Assembly (NCBI RefSeq): GCF_030409755.1
Contig: NZ_JAUFQE010000002.1
Location: forward strand, 868,001-932,000
Reading direction: 5' to 3'
Length of the DNA: 64,000 nucleotides
Source of the DNA: Vibrio lentus
GTDB taxonomy: Bacteria > Pseudomonadota > Gammaproteobacteria > Enterobacterales > Vibrionaceae
A program made the translations under genes and the position numbers. The notes under the pieces are model-generated. The model ran no database searches. It saw only the letters and a list, made by a program, of their open reading frames with translations, and had not been told where the DNA came from. Position 1 is the stretch's first letter, and each line of letters starts with the position of its first letter. This document shows, one piece after another, positions 1 to 9,507 of the stretch.

Positions 1-1271
1 ATATTGAGGCAGGTTCTAGAGCCAACGAATACCTCGCATGGAACTTTAATTCGGGGATGGCGGCCATTGATGGGTTGTTGAGCCATTTACTTGGGCATGA
101 AGACATAGTCTTGGCTTCACGTAATATCTATGGCGGTTCTTACCAGTTGTTGGAAGATTGGTTTGGGAAACCGTCTAACCTAAATGTCGCGGTAGAGTGG
201 GCCGATGGTTACTCAGGTGATGAGTTTGCTACTCGCTTAGATGAGGTTGCCGATAAATACGCTGATCGCCTCGCTGCGGGTAAGAAGATCTACGTTTACC
301 TAGAGTCACCGTGTAACCCGCATGGATATGTGTTGGATGTTGCTAGTATCAGCAAAGCTGGTCACGTTCGTGGTTGGGATGTGATTGTTGACTCGACAGT
401 GGGGACTCCATTGCTGCATCCAGTACTCAAGCGTGATGATGCAATGGAAAGGCCTGATTATGTGATTCACTCCTACACCAAAGAACTGGCGGGTTCTGGC
501 ACCACAACCGCTGGCGTTGTGATTGGCCGCAACGAGACCATGTTTGTTCCAAAAGGAGAAGAGGTCACTTGCACTAAGCCTAACGGCGATGAGGTCACTA
601 TTCCATGGAACGAAACGTTGTTTTGGAATGTGTATTACATCAAAGGCGCATTCTTAGATGCAGACAAAGCGTTTGAAGTGCTTAATGGCATGAAAACGTA
701 TGAGATGCGTGTGGTGCAGAAAACCATTAATACACTGATTTTGGCGAAGATTTTTGATGCTCACCCAGACATCAATGTGTCGTGTCCAGCTTTGCCAGAC
801 AGTGACAACTATGAACACTGCCAGAAAAATATGTATTTGGGGTTACCAGCCGCGCTGTTTACCATCGATATGGAAGGCAACGGCGACCGTGCATCAATCA
901 ATCGAGATGGGTTTAAACAGTTCTTCGACATGCTTGAGCCCGCAATCGGCATGCAAGTGAGCCTAGGACAAACTAACACTGTGGCGCTGTGTCCGGCATT
1001 GACCACGCATTCAGAACTCAGTGATGAGGCACTCAATGAAGCCGGCATCAAACCAACCACAATGCGTATCTCTATTGGCTTAGAAGATCCTCGAATGTTC
1101 ATCGCTCATATTATCGAGGCCGCCAAATTGTCGATTGACCGCAAACACGCAGACTTCTCATCCAGCTTCCCTAGTGGTGAAAGTATAGATGAAATCTATA
1201 TGCAAACCTATATGGATGTACATCAGAGGTTTGTTACGAGCTTGCCGAAGTTTAGTCAGCTTACTCAGTAA
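1..1271 (+). CDS. PLP-dependent Cys/Met metabolism (trans-sulfuration family) enzyme, 5' end outside window
   Basis: The reading frame is open from base 3, so the gene begins upstream of the window; the Met at 57 is internal, lying inside the family motif SGMAAID. This fold-type I PLP family includes cystathionine gamma-synthase and O-succinylhomoserine sulfhydrylase. The PLP-binding lysine is in SYTKELAGSG (codon at 480-482), and the active-site segment YLESPCNP precedes it. Over 420 codons are visible, slightly more than the usual 380-400, with an extra segment after the lysine domain (KPNGDEVTIPWNETLF). The substrate cannot be told from sequence. It is convergent with the next gene across a bidirectional terminator. 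Family assignment is firm; the exact reaction is open. Confidence 0.85.
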   Translation, partial: IEAGSRANEYLAWNFNSGMAAIDGLLSHLLGHEDIVLASRNIYGGSYQLLEDWFGKPSNLNVAVEWADGYSGDEFATRLDEVADKYADRLAAGKKIYVYLESPCNPHGYVLDVASISKAGHVRGWDVIVDSTVGTPLLHPVLKRDDAMERPDYVIHSYTKELAGSGTTTAGVVIGRNETMFVPKGEEVTCTKPNGDEVTIPWNETLFWNVYYIKGAFLDADKAFEVLNGMKTYEMRVVQKTINTLILAKIFDAHPDINVSCPALPDSDNYEHCQKNMYLGLPAALFTIDMEGNGDRASINRDGFKQFFDMLEPAIGMQVSLGQTNTVALCPALTTHSELSDEALNEAGIKPTTMRISIGLEDPRMFIAHIIEAAKLSIDRKHADFSSSFPSGESIDEIYMQTYMDVHQRFVTSLPKFSQLTQ

Positions 1272-1327
1272 CTTAGGTCAGTAAGAAAAGTTAGCAAGCT
1301 CAGTCAATTAAAAGGCAGTAAATAAAA

Positions 1328-1364
1328 AAGCACCCTGCTGACTCAATAGTCGGTAGGGTGCTTT
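1328..1364. terminator. Bidirectional Rho-independent terminator
   Basis: Inverted repeat AAGCACCCT / AGGGTGCTTT around an 18-nt loop, with A-rich 5' and T-rich 3' flanks. It lies between convergent genes ending at 1271 (+) and 1410 (-). Confidence 0.75.
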
Positions 1365-1409
1365 CTCGATATAGAACCAAGTGACCATATTGGTTTACCA
1401 AGTCACTTA

Positions 1410-1652
1410 CTATTTCGGCTGGTGGCCTGTCTTTTTCGCGAGCTCTTGCATAGCTTCGGCAAATGTAGTTGTTCCGCCCTTCGCTTTAACCTGAACCACC
1501 TTATATCCTTGGCTTTCCAGCGCTTGGCGTTCTTCTAAAACGGCTTTGTCATCTGGCTGACTGCCTTGCACAGGCTGATGAATGTAACACCCTTCTAATT
1601 GACCATCTTCGACCAGTTGGTGGTGTTTCAGTGCATTGATATCAAAATTCAT
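1410..1652 (-). CDS. Small conserved-looking protein of unknown function (80 aa)
   Basis: An 80-residue cytoplasmic protein with no signal peptide or membrane segment. It has a mixed-charge N-terminal half, then an alpha/beta-like stretch (ALESQGYKVVQVKAKGGTTTFAEAMQELAKKTG) suggesting a small globular fold. I do not recognise the family. It stands alone, convergent with the PLP enzyme, with a purine-rich stretch upstream of its ATG. Good coding character and no competing frame support a real gene. Confidence 0.6.
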   Translation of the reverse strand: MNFDINALKHHQLVEDGQLEGCYIHQPVQGSQPDDKAVLEERQALESQGYKVVQVKAKGGTTTFAEAMQELAKKTGHQPK

Positions 1653-1888
1653 AGTAAGTCTTTTCGCTTTAAATGGAGAGTCTCTGTGGCAAAGGCCTCA
1701 GGTATCTATAATTTTATTGTTTGTACCATACGGCATTTTAACTACAAGAATCTAGTGCAAATACAGTAATCCAATGAAATGCAGTCGGGTAGGTCTTACT
1801 TCTTGAATCTTTTATTGAACGTAGGAAAGGGGAGGAACTGAATGCGAACGTTACAAGTGTTGCTGTATGTCTAGTGATAAAGAATGTT

Positions 1889-1947
1889 CTCCCCCTCGGT
1901 CATTAGTCTAAAGAGATCGTCACTTGTCATCTGAGGGGGAGTTTTTT
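1889..1947 (+). terminator. Rho-independent terminator-like hairpin (possible end of a small RNA)
   Basis: Perfect 9-bp stem CTCCCCCTC / GAGGGGGAG enclosing 35 nt, directly followed by TTTTTT at 1942-1947 on the + strand. No + strand gene ends nearby: the upstream gene (1410-1652) is on the - strand. It may end an unannotated transcript starting in 1700-1800. The loop is long for a terminator. Confidence 0.4.
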
Positions 1948-2578
1948 AAATATCAACTTGAATCTGAGTATTGGTCATCATCGCGAGTAGTTTAGCCACT
2001 CGGGCGCGCATCTCACGTCTATCAACAATCATGTCTAAAGCACCATGCTCGAGCAGGAACTCACTCTGCTGAAAATCGCTTGGTAATTTTTCACGTACCG
2101 TTTGTTCAATCACTTTGCGACCGGCAAAATCAATTCGCGCTTTAGGTTGCCCTATATTGATGTCACCAAGCATTGCTATACTTGCAGATACACAGCCAAA
2201 GGTTTAGTCGGTTAACACGGATATATAAGGGAGCTTTGCATCTGATAGTCGTTTTAAAGCAGCACTCGTTTTTGCCATTTGTATTAAAGCCATCAATGAC
2301 TCTTGCATACGCGCTCCACCACAAGCCGAAAAGCATACCAATCCACAGTTAGCCTCGATGGCTGCATTAACAGTATCAACAAAGCGAGCGCCCACAACGG
2401 CACCCATTGAGCCAGCCATAAAAGAAAACTCGAAAGCACACGCCACAACAGGAAGTCCCAAAAGTTCTCCTTTTGCAGCGACTAGGGCATCTTCTTCACC
2501 CGTGCTTTTTTGAGCAAGTGCGATGCGCTCTTTGTAGCGTTTTTGATCCTTAAAATTGAGTAAGTCTTGTGGTTCATA
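1946..2578 (-). pseudogene. accD: Truncated, nonsense-mutated accD (acetyl-CoA carboxylase carboxyltransferase beta) remnant
   Basis: Two fragments in the same frame match AccD from about residue 110 to the C-terminus: [19 protein letters not shown], then the carboxyltransferase core ([36 protein letters not shown]) and [18 protein letters not shown]...[10 protein letters not shown]. An in-frame TAA (revcomp, about 2202-2204) replaces the Pro after PYISVLTD, and the frame continues beyond it. An in-frame TAG at 2579-2581 marks the 5' break, so the N-terminal zinc ribbon is absent. No frameshift is needed. AccD is essential, so an intact copy must lie elsewhere; this is a degraded second copy. 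Substitutions at conserved core sites (GG to AG, SGG to CGG, GGV to GCV) fit relaxed selection. Confidence 0.88.
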
Positions 2579-2652
2579 CTAGCTACATTCCAAAAAGGTA
2601 AGATCTTTTCTCGATATCCTCTAGTTATGAGCTTCGGCTAATATTGGCTATC

Positions 2653-3318
2653 TTATTTTATTCCCCTCTTACTCTGAATAAAAACCTCGTAGTTATATAC
2701 ATCACCTTCATCACCAGTTTTCGCAAAAAATTTGAACACATCTTCTGCTAACTCCAATTCTTTCATATCCCTTGAACCAGCTAAAATGTAGGACAATTCT
2801 CTTGTAACGTAACTATTATCCAGCTCATATGATTTCTTAAGGTATTTTTTAGCTTTTAAATACCAATCTAAAGGATGTTCTTTCGACGTTGTGTACTTTA
2901 TATAGTAACTCTGACCAAGAATAATCATCTGGTCAGGATTATTCTCATTATAAAAAAGGCTAGATTCTATGATCTCTATTGATTTGTCTATATTTTTCTC
3001 AAAAGCTCCCCCATTAAAATAAATGCCTGCTTCGATGAGAAAAGCAAATTTTTCATTCTTCTCGGAGATAACTGATAAATCTTTCAGGAACTTCGTCTTA
3101 CTATAATGTTTACTTAGGTAATTTATATTTTCTAAGTAGAGAAATATTCCATCGACAACCTTTTCATCATCTTCTGACGAAAAATCATCAACGAAACATT
3201 GCTCTAACTCCTTTGAACAAGAATACTTATTTTTTGCCTTAAGCCAGCTGGTATCTCCCTCGGAGAATACTTGTGGTGAAATTAGTACTACTAACAAAAA
3301 AACTAATATTTGATACAT
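2653..3318 (-). CDS. Secreted TPR/Sel1-like repeat protein of unknown function
   Basis: 221 aa. The N-terminus (MYQILVFLLVVLISPQVFS) is a Sec signal peptide with cleavage probably after FS. The mature part is helical, with degenerate TPR-like units (MIILGQSYYIKY, WYLKAKKYLKKSYELD) and two early Cys. Base composition is AT-rich compared with its neighbours, suggesting transfer. It is in the same orientation as the Sel1-repeat lipoprotein just upstream, so the two may be related in origin. A periplasmic protein-interaction role is an inference. Confidence 0.65.
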   Translation of the reverse strand: MYQILVFLLVVLISPQVFSEGDTSWLKAKNKYSCSKELEQCFVDDFSSEDDEKVVDGIFLYLENINYLSKHYSKTKFLKDLSVISEKNEKFAFLIEAGIYFNGGAFEKNIDKSIEIIESSLFYNENNPDQMIILGQSYYIKYTTSKEHPLDWYLKAKKYLKKSYELDNSYVTRELSYILAGSRDMKELELAEDVFKFFAKTGDEGDVYNYEVFIQSKRGIK

Positions 3319-3597
3319 AAATCATCCTAAAAGCCAAGCAATGGATTTCCATAATTTGGGGTGGTGGTTTTGTTTATAAAGTTGAGCATACTTTAATTTG
3401 TCTGTTTTCATGCTCGGCAATATCAAAGCGCCATGAATCGCACACCGCGAAGCGGTTTCTCAAATCCTTTTAGGACAAGAGTGAGGGGGGTGTATTTAGT
3501 AATTAACTACATATATAGAAAACGCAGAAAAGCCCGCATCAGGTTGAATGTGAGTGGGCACCGCATGCATTGAGATAATCTATGGACAATCAGGCCA

Positions 3598-4768
3598 TTA
3601 TGACTTGCAGCCTATTTTGGGGCACATCCATCTAAGATTCCTTTGAGCTCTGCCATATCCCTGTTCAGCGGCTTTTCGATACCAGTGTGCCGCTTGTTTC
3701 TCATCTTGGGGCACACCCTTACCATTTTCGTATAGCACAGCAAGGTTCGTTTGAGCTCTTGCATATCCCTGCTCAGCGGCCTTATGATACCAATGTGCCG
3801 CTTGTTTGTTATCTTGAGGCACACCCTTACCATCTTCGTACATCCCCCCAAGATTCGTTTGAGCTCTTGCATATCCCAGTTCAGCGGCCTTACGATACCA
3901 ATGCGCCGCTTGTTTCCAATCATCAAATACACCTTTACCGTCTTCGTACATCCATCCAAGATTCGTTTGAGCTCTTGCATACCCCTGCTCAGCAGCCATA
4001 CGATACCAATGCACCGCTTGTTTGTTATCTTGAGGCACACCTTTACCGTCTTCGTACATCCATCCAAGATTCGTTTGAGCTCTTGCATTACCCTGCTCAG
4101 CGGCCTTACGATACCAATACACAGCTTGTTTGTTATCTTGAGGCACACCTTTACCGTCTTCGTACATCCGCCCAAGATTACTTTGAGCGCTTGTATCCTT
4201 CTGCTCAGCGGCTTTACGATACCAATGCACTGCTTCTTTATTATCTTGAGGCACACCTTTACCGGTTTCGAGCATCACTCCAAGATTGTACTGAGCTGTC
4301 GCTCTCCCTTTTTCGGCAGCTTTGCGATACCAATGTACCGCTTGTTTATTATCTTGAGGTACGCCTTGTCCCTTCTGGTACATCACTCCAAGATTCGTTT
4401 GAGCTCTTACATATCCCTGCTCACCAGCTTTAACGGTACCAACGCACCGCTTGTTTATTATCTTGAAGTACACCTTGTCCCTTAAAGTACATCACACCAA
4501 GATTGGTTTGAGCGCTTGCATTACCTTGCTCAGCAGCTTTGCGAAACCAATATGCTGCTTGTTTATCATTTTGAGGTACACCTATACCTTTAGTGTATAA
4601 GTATCCAAGATAGTCTTGATTATACGCATCCCCTTGGACAGCAGCCTCTTTAACTTTTTTTGTTGCAGGACCGAGTTCAACAGCATTTTCTCGGCTCACT
4701 CTACTGGTACTATTTTGCGAACATCCAGCTATAACAATACAAGCTGTTAATAAAATAAAAATTCGCAT
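3598..4768 (-). pseudogene. Sel1-repeat lipoprotein, interrupted by a +1 frameshift
   Basis: The 5' part starts MRIFILLTACIVIAGC, a lipoprotein signal with lipobox IAGC. Nine full 36-residue Sel1 repeats (consensus ARAQTNLGWMYEDGKGVPQD + NKQAVHWYRKAAEQGY) and a partial tenth follow. In repeat 2 the frame ends at ...VRWYR-stop; one extra T in CGT-T-AAAGCT (about 4430-4433) shifts the frame, after which AGEQGYVRAQTNLG continues perfectly in the other frame to the stop at 3598. Removing that T gives one protein of about 390 aa. Sel1 proteins are envelope-associated scaffolds or signalling adaptors. It could be a true pseudogene, a reversible slippage mutation, or a read error. Confidence 0.8.
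3640..4627 (-). repeat. Tandem array of ~108-bp units encoding Sel1 repeats
   Basis: About nine copies of a 108-bp unit (36 codons), several near-identical at DNA level (TTATCTTGAGGCACACC recurs at the same phase on the + strand). The unit is a multiple of three and the copies are similar, so four long overlapping ORFs in other frames and on the opposite strand also stay open; these are artefacts of periodicity. Confidence 0.85.
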
Positions 4769-5270
4769 GGCAGTCCCTAGTATTCTCAGTGATTAGTATC
4801 AGTCAGACTTATACTATTTATTTTTTAGAAATTTCTTTAGAGGTAGATGATTGTTTTTCTGATTATGACTTAGATTATTTATGGTGTTTATTATGCATGA
4901 TATAAAGGTGCGAGTTAGCTATCAGAATTGTCCTCAAGGTATCTTAACAAACTTGGGGATAGTAACAAGACAATGGGCTTCAGGACGCTTTAAGATCAAT
5001 TTATAAGGCAAAAATAAGAGTGTTTATTTGGATCACGAAGCGCCTAATAATACCCATTTCTCATACTTTGCCAATGTATGGGACCAGGTTAGTTTTATTT
5101 GGGTCAAAAGTCGCCCATTTAAGAATGTAGTCTTGTAGGTGAGAGCAACAATGGGGCAAAGACGTGTCGATGATTATTTTTAATAAGCCAGTTCCTCAAA
5201 GCGTGCCAAACGCTTCGCTCCAAGAATACAGAGCGAAATCTGATTCGTTATTGGTATTTAAGTCTTGAAT
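4769..5270. other. Intergenic region, no supported gene
   Basis: 502 bp between the Sel1 gene start and the end of the FUSC gene. The only ORFs are under 40 codons and lack ribosome-binding sites. A short inverted repeat (TTCGCTC / GAGCGAA, about 5213-5240) sits downstream of the FUSC gene but has no T-tract. The promoter of the Sel1 gene should lie in the first 100 bp; the AT-rich tract there shows no clear consensus. Confidence 0.5.
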
Positions 5271-7313
5271 TCAGCTTTCCAGATTACGCCGAACTAAATC
5301 GTGCATTTGTTTTATCGTCATCAATGCCAACCAAATGATTTCTTCTACTGAGCGTTGACCTGTTGTGGAAGTGGGTTGGTCGGTATCTGTTGTATTGGTT
5401 AGCGCGGGTAGCTCATGGACGCGATTATCGCGAATGGTATTGACCAACGCGTTCATAGCATCGTGAATTAAGCGTTCGACTTGTTGAGTTCCTTGGTATT
5501 GCGTGCCTGTTCTGATGAGCGGAATCAGCAGACAAAGATAATGGCTCAATAATCGATAGTGACTCAGCATATCTTCATAATAATGGGGATCGGCGCGAGT
5601 GTGTCTTGGCTCTTGTTGCATTTCGTTATAGATGAGTTCTAGGTCGCTTTCTGCCGTGAGCATGGCAGCACGTTGCTTGGTTAAGGCCATGTGGTCGCGT
5701 TGTTCAGGGTCGACTTGCAATTGTTCATAGCAATACACAAACAAGCTTTTTGAACTGTTCAGAGCCGTTAACGCTTGGTTGTGGATCTCTTTGCCTCGCC
5801 ATTGCGGCCACAACAAACCATAACCGAGCAGCACAATGGCGCCACCGACGATGTTGTCGATCAAACGTGGTGCTGCGAAATCGAGCCCTTGATGTGCCAT
5901 GGTCTGATAAATCAAAATCAATAGCGCAGTAATACAACCAATGGCTAATGAGTAATTACGCATGATATTAAGCATCGCGACGGGTAAGAGAATGACAATT
6001 AGCGTATACATCGCGGTCGTTGGCACGCCAATATGAATCAAGGAAGTCGCGAACAGCACACCAAGTGCCGTGCCTAAACAGCGTTGCCAAGTTTTACTGC
6101 GGGTCGCCAAGAAGCTTGGTTGAATCACCATTAACATCGAAATCAACACCCAGTCAGGGCGAATCAACTCAAAGTATTCGGCAATTCCAGCACCAAGTGC
6201 GAACATCAAACCAACACGGGTAACATGACGCCAAATCGGGGTGCCTCGGCTTGGCAGACGAAACGACAATTCGAACGGCTGCACTTCAAAAGAGCGTTCA
6301 TAGGCGGGTTCGTTAAGCTCAATACGACGAGAAATGTGCTTCACTGCGTATGCCCAATAACGAAAGCGGGGTTGGTCTTCAAGCTTTACCGCTTCAATCA
6401 AGTCATCGGCTTCTTGTTCTAATGAGCTTAAGTGCTCCATCTCTTCATTCGTGTTGTGCAAAAGCTGTTTGGCTTTGTGTCTTAGCCTTTGCTGACAATG
6501 TTGGCTCCAAACCAATAACAAGTCACGCTTTTCCTTACTAGATTGAAACTGGCTCAATAAATCAGGGTTACTTGTATGGCTGCTGAGTATCACTTCAAAT
6601 GTATCGAGCGCGAGAAATAGGGCTTGTCGGAGCGAGTCAGCGTCTTCGTGTTTCGAGCGAAAGGACTCTGATTGAAGTGCCTGTTGGAACAACTCGATGA
6701 GCTGGTATTTGATGCGTCTTTTGGATGCTTCGTTTTCGCCTCCTAATAAGAAGGCTTGGCGATATTGAATGTAGTCTGCCAACGTTTCGTAAATCGCAGA
6801 TAGACACACGCGCAGCGCATAATGTTTCCACAGGGCAAACCAAAGCCAGCTAAACAGTGCAAAAGTAAGTGGGCCAAGTACCAGCATTGGGTACAAGCTT
6901 AGCGCTGAGTTGGAATTATGGAGTGATAGGGTGACGACTGCAATTAAGAGGCTGGACATGCCTAGCCGTGCCCAGAATGGACCATTGACCGCTGCGCTGG
7001 CAAGTAAGGCACCCATTGCGCCGTAGGTTAACCATAAAGGCAGCCCACTGTTCAACAGGACGTAACTGATGGCTAAAGTGATTCCCCAAGTGGTTGCGGT
7101 AATCGCAAAACGCGTCCACCGCCTTGGGCCTGCTGCATCAAGACCGCTAATTAAAGCCGCAGGCATAGTCATTAGCGCGGTCATTGCGATGTTGAGGTGA
7201 TTCGACAACACCCCTAAACCAAGAAACAACACAATGGCACTGGTGGCGCGAAGCCCTAGGTTAATCGAAGGGGAGTACCAGATTTTACGGAGAATGGCAG
7301 GAGAAAACTTCAT
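5271..7313 (-). CDS. YccS-like FUSC-family inner membrane protein
   Basis: 680 aa. Layout: an N-terminal block of hydrophobic segments (residues ~15-165), a soluble helical region (~165-370), a second transmembrane block (about 370-515, starting WRHVTRVGLMFALGAGIAEYF), and a cytoplasmic helical tail. This duplicated arrangement is that of the YccS/YhfK and aromatic-acid efflux (AaeB-like) FUSC superfamily. E. coli YccS is about 717 aa. The physiological substrate is not known for YccS. It stands alone in orientation with the GST upstream (gap 102 bp). The family assignment is firm; an efflux role is inferred. Confidence 0.85.
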   Translation of the reverse strand: MKFSPAILRKIWYSPSINLGLRATSAIVLFLGLGVLSNHLNIAMTALMTMPAALISGLDAAGPRRWTRFAITATTWGITLAISYVLLNSGLPLWLTYGAMGALLASAAVNGPFWARLGMSSLLIAVVTLSLHNSNSALSLYPMLVLGPLTFALFSWLWFALWKHYALRVCLSAIYETLADYIQYRQAFLLGGENEASKRRIKYQLIELFQQALQSESFRSKHEDADSLRQALFLALDTFEVILSSHTSNPDLLSQFQSSKEKRDLLLVWSQHCQQRLRHKAKQLLHNTNEEMEHLSSLEQEADDLIEAVKLEDQPRFRYWAYAVKHISRRIELNEPAYERSFEVQPFELSFRLPSRGTPIWRHVTRVGLMFALGAGIAEYFELIRPDWVLISMLMVIQPSFLATRSKTWQRCLGTALGVLFATSLIHIGVPTTAMYTLIVILLPVAMLNIMRNYSLAIGCITALLILIYQTMAHQGLDFAAPRLIDNIVGGAIVLLGYGLLWPQWRGKEIHNQALTALNSSKSLFVYCYEQLQVDPEQRDHMALTKQRAAMLTAESDLELIYNEMQQEPRHTRADPHYYEDMLSHYRLLSHYLCLLIPLIRTGTQYQGTQQVERLIHDAMNALVNTIRDNRVHELPALTNTTDTDQPTSTTGQRSVEEIIWLALMTIKQMHDLVRRNLES

Positions 7314-7415
7314 AGACCCTCTTTACTTACTATGTCTCGTTCAGTGTAACGCCAAACCTCTTGATTGTGCTGGTTTCAATCACAGATTGATAAATTGAAT
7401 CGCTGCAAGCCTCTT

Positions 7416-8045
7416 CTATTGCCATAGCTCGCTAAAGCTTGGTTTATTGGAAAACGCTTCTAGGCTTAACTTTGCCAGTGTGTCTGTGAAAGGGGAACTT
7501 TGTAAGGCGTTGGAGAGGGTGTCTATTTCTCTAGCTGAGAGTAAACTCGCGTGCCTGAACAGAACGTAATCTAATGCAACGTGCAGGTACAACGTCGAGA
7601 AATCAGGCTGAAGTAAATCATGAGTGTTATTCAGTTGTTCGATAAGTGATTGAACGCTTCTTTGAATACCTTCCTTTCCTCTAACTGTCAGCACATTTTG
7701 TTCAGCGTCAAAGCGGCTCAATGCAGCGCAGCGAAATGCTACTTCCATGAGGGTTTTACTCATTCCCAATAACGACATGCGCTTACTATCACTAGTGTTG
7801 GTTGCTATGAGTGTTTTAGTTGGGTAAGCCTGCAATAGAAACTCGCAGATCATTAAGCTCTCGGTGAGCGCAATATCCTCATGAGTTTCAAGAACCGGGA
7901 TGGTACTTAATGGATTGATTGTGACTAATGTTTGGGGTGTCTGCCATGGGTCGATCCATTCAAGTTTAAGTGGCGCATTGCACAGGTAGGCAGTGGCCAA
8001 CACCGCTCGTGAGAATGGTGAGGTATCATTTAAGTACAGTTTCAT
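7416..8045 (-). CDS. Glutathione S-transferase family protein
   Basis: 209 aa. The N-terminal thioredoxin-like GST domain (residues 1-75) begins MKLYLNDTSPFSRAV with Ser at the usual active-site position (SPFSR), and has the cis-Pro segment NPLSTIPVL and the glutathione-contacting ESLMICEFL. The C-terminal half is all-helical. It is 15 bp downstream of the disrupted MFS gene on the same strand, so the two were probably co-transcribed. It resembles YfcF/YibF-type bacterial GSTs; the substrate is unknown. Confidence 0.85.
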   Translation of the reverse strand: MKLYLNDTSPFSRAVLATAYLCNAPLKLEWIDPWQTPQTLVTINPLSTIPVLETHEDIALTESLMICEFLLQAYPTKTLIATNTSDSKRMSLLGMSKTLMEVAFRCAALSRFDAEQNVLTVRGKEGIQRSVQSLIEQLNNTHDLLQPDFSTLYLHVALDYVLFRHASLLSAREIDTLSNALQSSPFTDTLAKLSLEAFSNKPSFSELWQ

Positions 8046-8059
8046 GAGCGATTCCTTTG

Positions 8060-9262
8060 CTAAGAATTTGTTTGAGCAGTGTTTAATGATTGCTGTTTGG
8101 TTGATGTAAAGGCAATGCAGACTATCGACAAGATGAGTGCACTCGTACTGACCATAAATAGGATGTTATAGCTGCTTAACTGTGGTGCGTAATGAGCCAT
8201 AACAAAGCCAACCACGCCTTGGGAAATAGCAAAAGCCATTGTCATGGCTCCCCAAGATTTCGTATGGAGCTGTGTTCCAACGAGTTCTAAAGTGTAAGTT
8301 GATACAAGTGTGACGATACCTGGAGTGAACATACCGACGAGCAAGGACGAAACAAAAAGTGCAACGGCACCTGTGCTCAATAGTGGAAGTGCAACGCCAA
8401 TCGCTTTGTAGAAAAACGCAGTTAATAACGCTCTTTTGAGTCCGATCCTATCGCCTAATACGCCTGTCACTATTGGCCCAATTGCAGCGCCGATGCCAAA
8501 TACGGCTCAATAAACCCCGCCACTTGATAAAGTCATTCCCAACTCACGAACAATATAGTCGACCCAAAAGAGGGTGTGAGGCAAGTAACCAATGGCGCCA
8601 AAGGTGTAGGCTAAAAGCACAAATCGAATACTGATACGTGTGCGCTTGGATAAGTCTCTAAACGAAGCTGGGCTCATCGTACAATGACTCTGTTTAGCCT
8701 CAAGATTCCATGTATTCCATGTCAAAACGGTCGCTAGAAAAGCAATGGCTCCCATACCTAACCATGCACTTTCCACACTTTGATAGATAAGTAGAGGTAT
8801 GATCGTTCCTGAGATCATGGCACCAAGCCCGATCCCTGAAAATACGACGCCACTGATTCTTGCTTTCATCTCTTGAGGGTGAAGGCTAGCGATCATCGGG
8901 GGAGCGAGCACCATAAGAATGGCTCCTGATATTCCCGCCATGGTTCTCAATGTTAAAAACCATTCAAAGGGGGCAGACTTTAAGGCACAACCAAGATAAC
9001 TAAAGCTGCTCAATAACAAAGAGGCGCGTATGAGTGTGCCTGTTGAATAATATCGTTGTAAAAAGCTGGAAGCAGGAGCCCCAAAGATATAGCCAATCAG
9101 CGTTGCAGCGCCAAGCGTTGAGGCATCTTCACTTGAGAACCATCCGCTCTGTATGAGCACTGGCATCAAGGCAATGTAGGCAAAGCGGCCAATGCCATTA
9201 CCGACTAATGTTGCCGCAAGCCCAGCGAAAGTTGCGCGGTTTAAGAGTTTTATTTGTTGCAT
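8060..9262 (-). pseudogene. YbfB/YjiJ-type MFS transporter interrupted by one in-frame TGA
   Basis: The N-terminal part (251 aa from 9262) starts with the family pattern ATLVGNGIGRFAYIALMPVL and ends ...TLSSGGVY-TGA at about 8507. The same frame continues directly, AVFGIGAAIGPIVTGVLGDRIGLKR, to the stop at 8060. Changing TGA to TGG (Trp) restores a ~400-aa, 12-helix MFS protein with no indel. The lower ORF starts only at an internal GTG and is not an independent gene. It sits upstream of the GST gene. Either a nonsense pseudogene, a recent point mutation, or a base-call error. Confidence 0.85.
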
Positions 9263-9507
9263 GTCGCGCCTGATATTTGCGTTTGTAACATAACGCTAAC
9301 ATTTTAACTTGAGTGCTCCAAATGGGTTTCTACTCTAATGTGTGGAGTTTGATGGTGATTTATATCCTCTGTAAATATCAAATCAGTCATTTACATTCTG
9401 GAATTCATTCTTTTGAACATGTGGTTTAGACGCGCAGATGCTTAAAGAGACTTGTACTGGATAAATGGCTCACGAGTTAATCGTGAATTTTTGACTACAG
9501 CTCAAGA

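Noticed and set aside
3612..4485. Several long ORFs on the + strand and in other frames across the Sel1 array
   Set aside because: They stay open only because the 108-bp unit is a multiple of three; translations are Cys/Leu-rich without family features, and the Sel1 frame is clearly coding.
4880..5000. Integron attC (VCR-like) site in the gap after Sel1
   Set aside because: Some GTTAG/AACAA-like words occur, but no paired attC core sites, and no integrase is present.
8060..8470. Independent 136-aa protein from an internal GTG
   Set aside because: It is the continuation of the MFS transporter in the same frame after one TGA.
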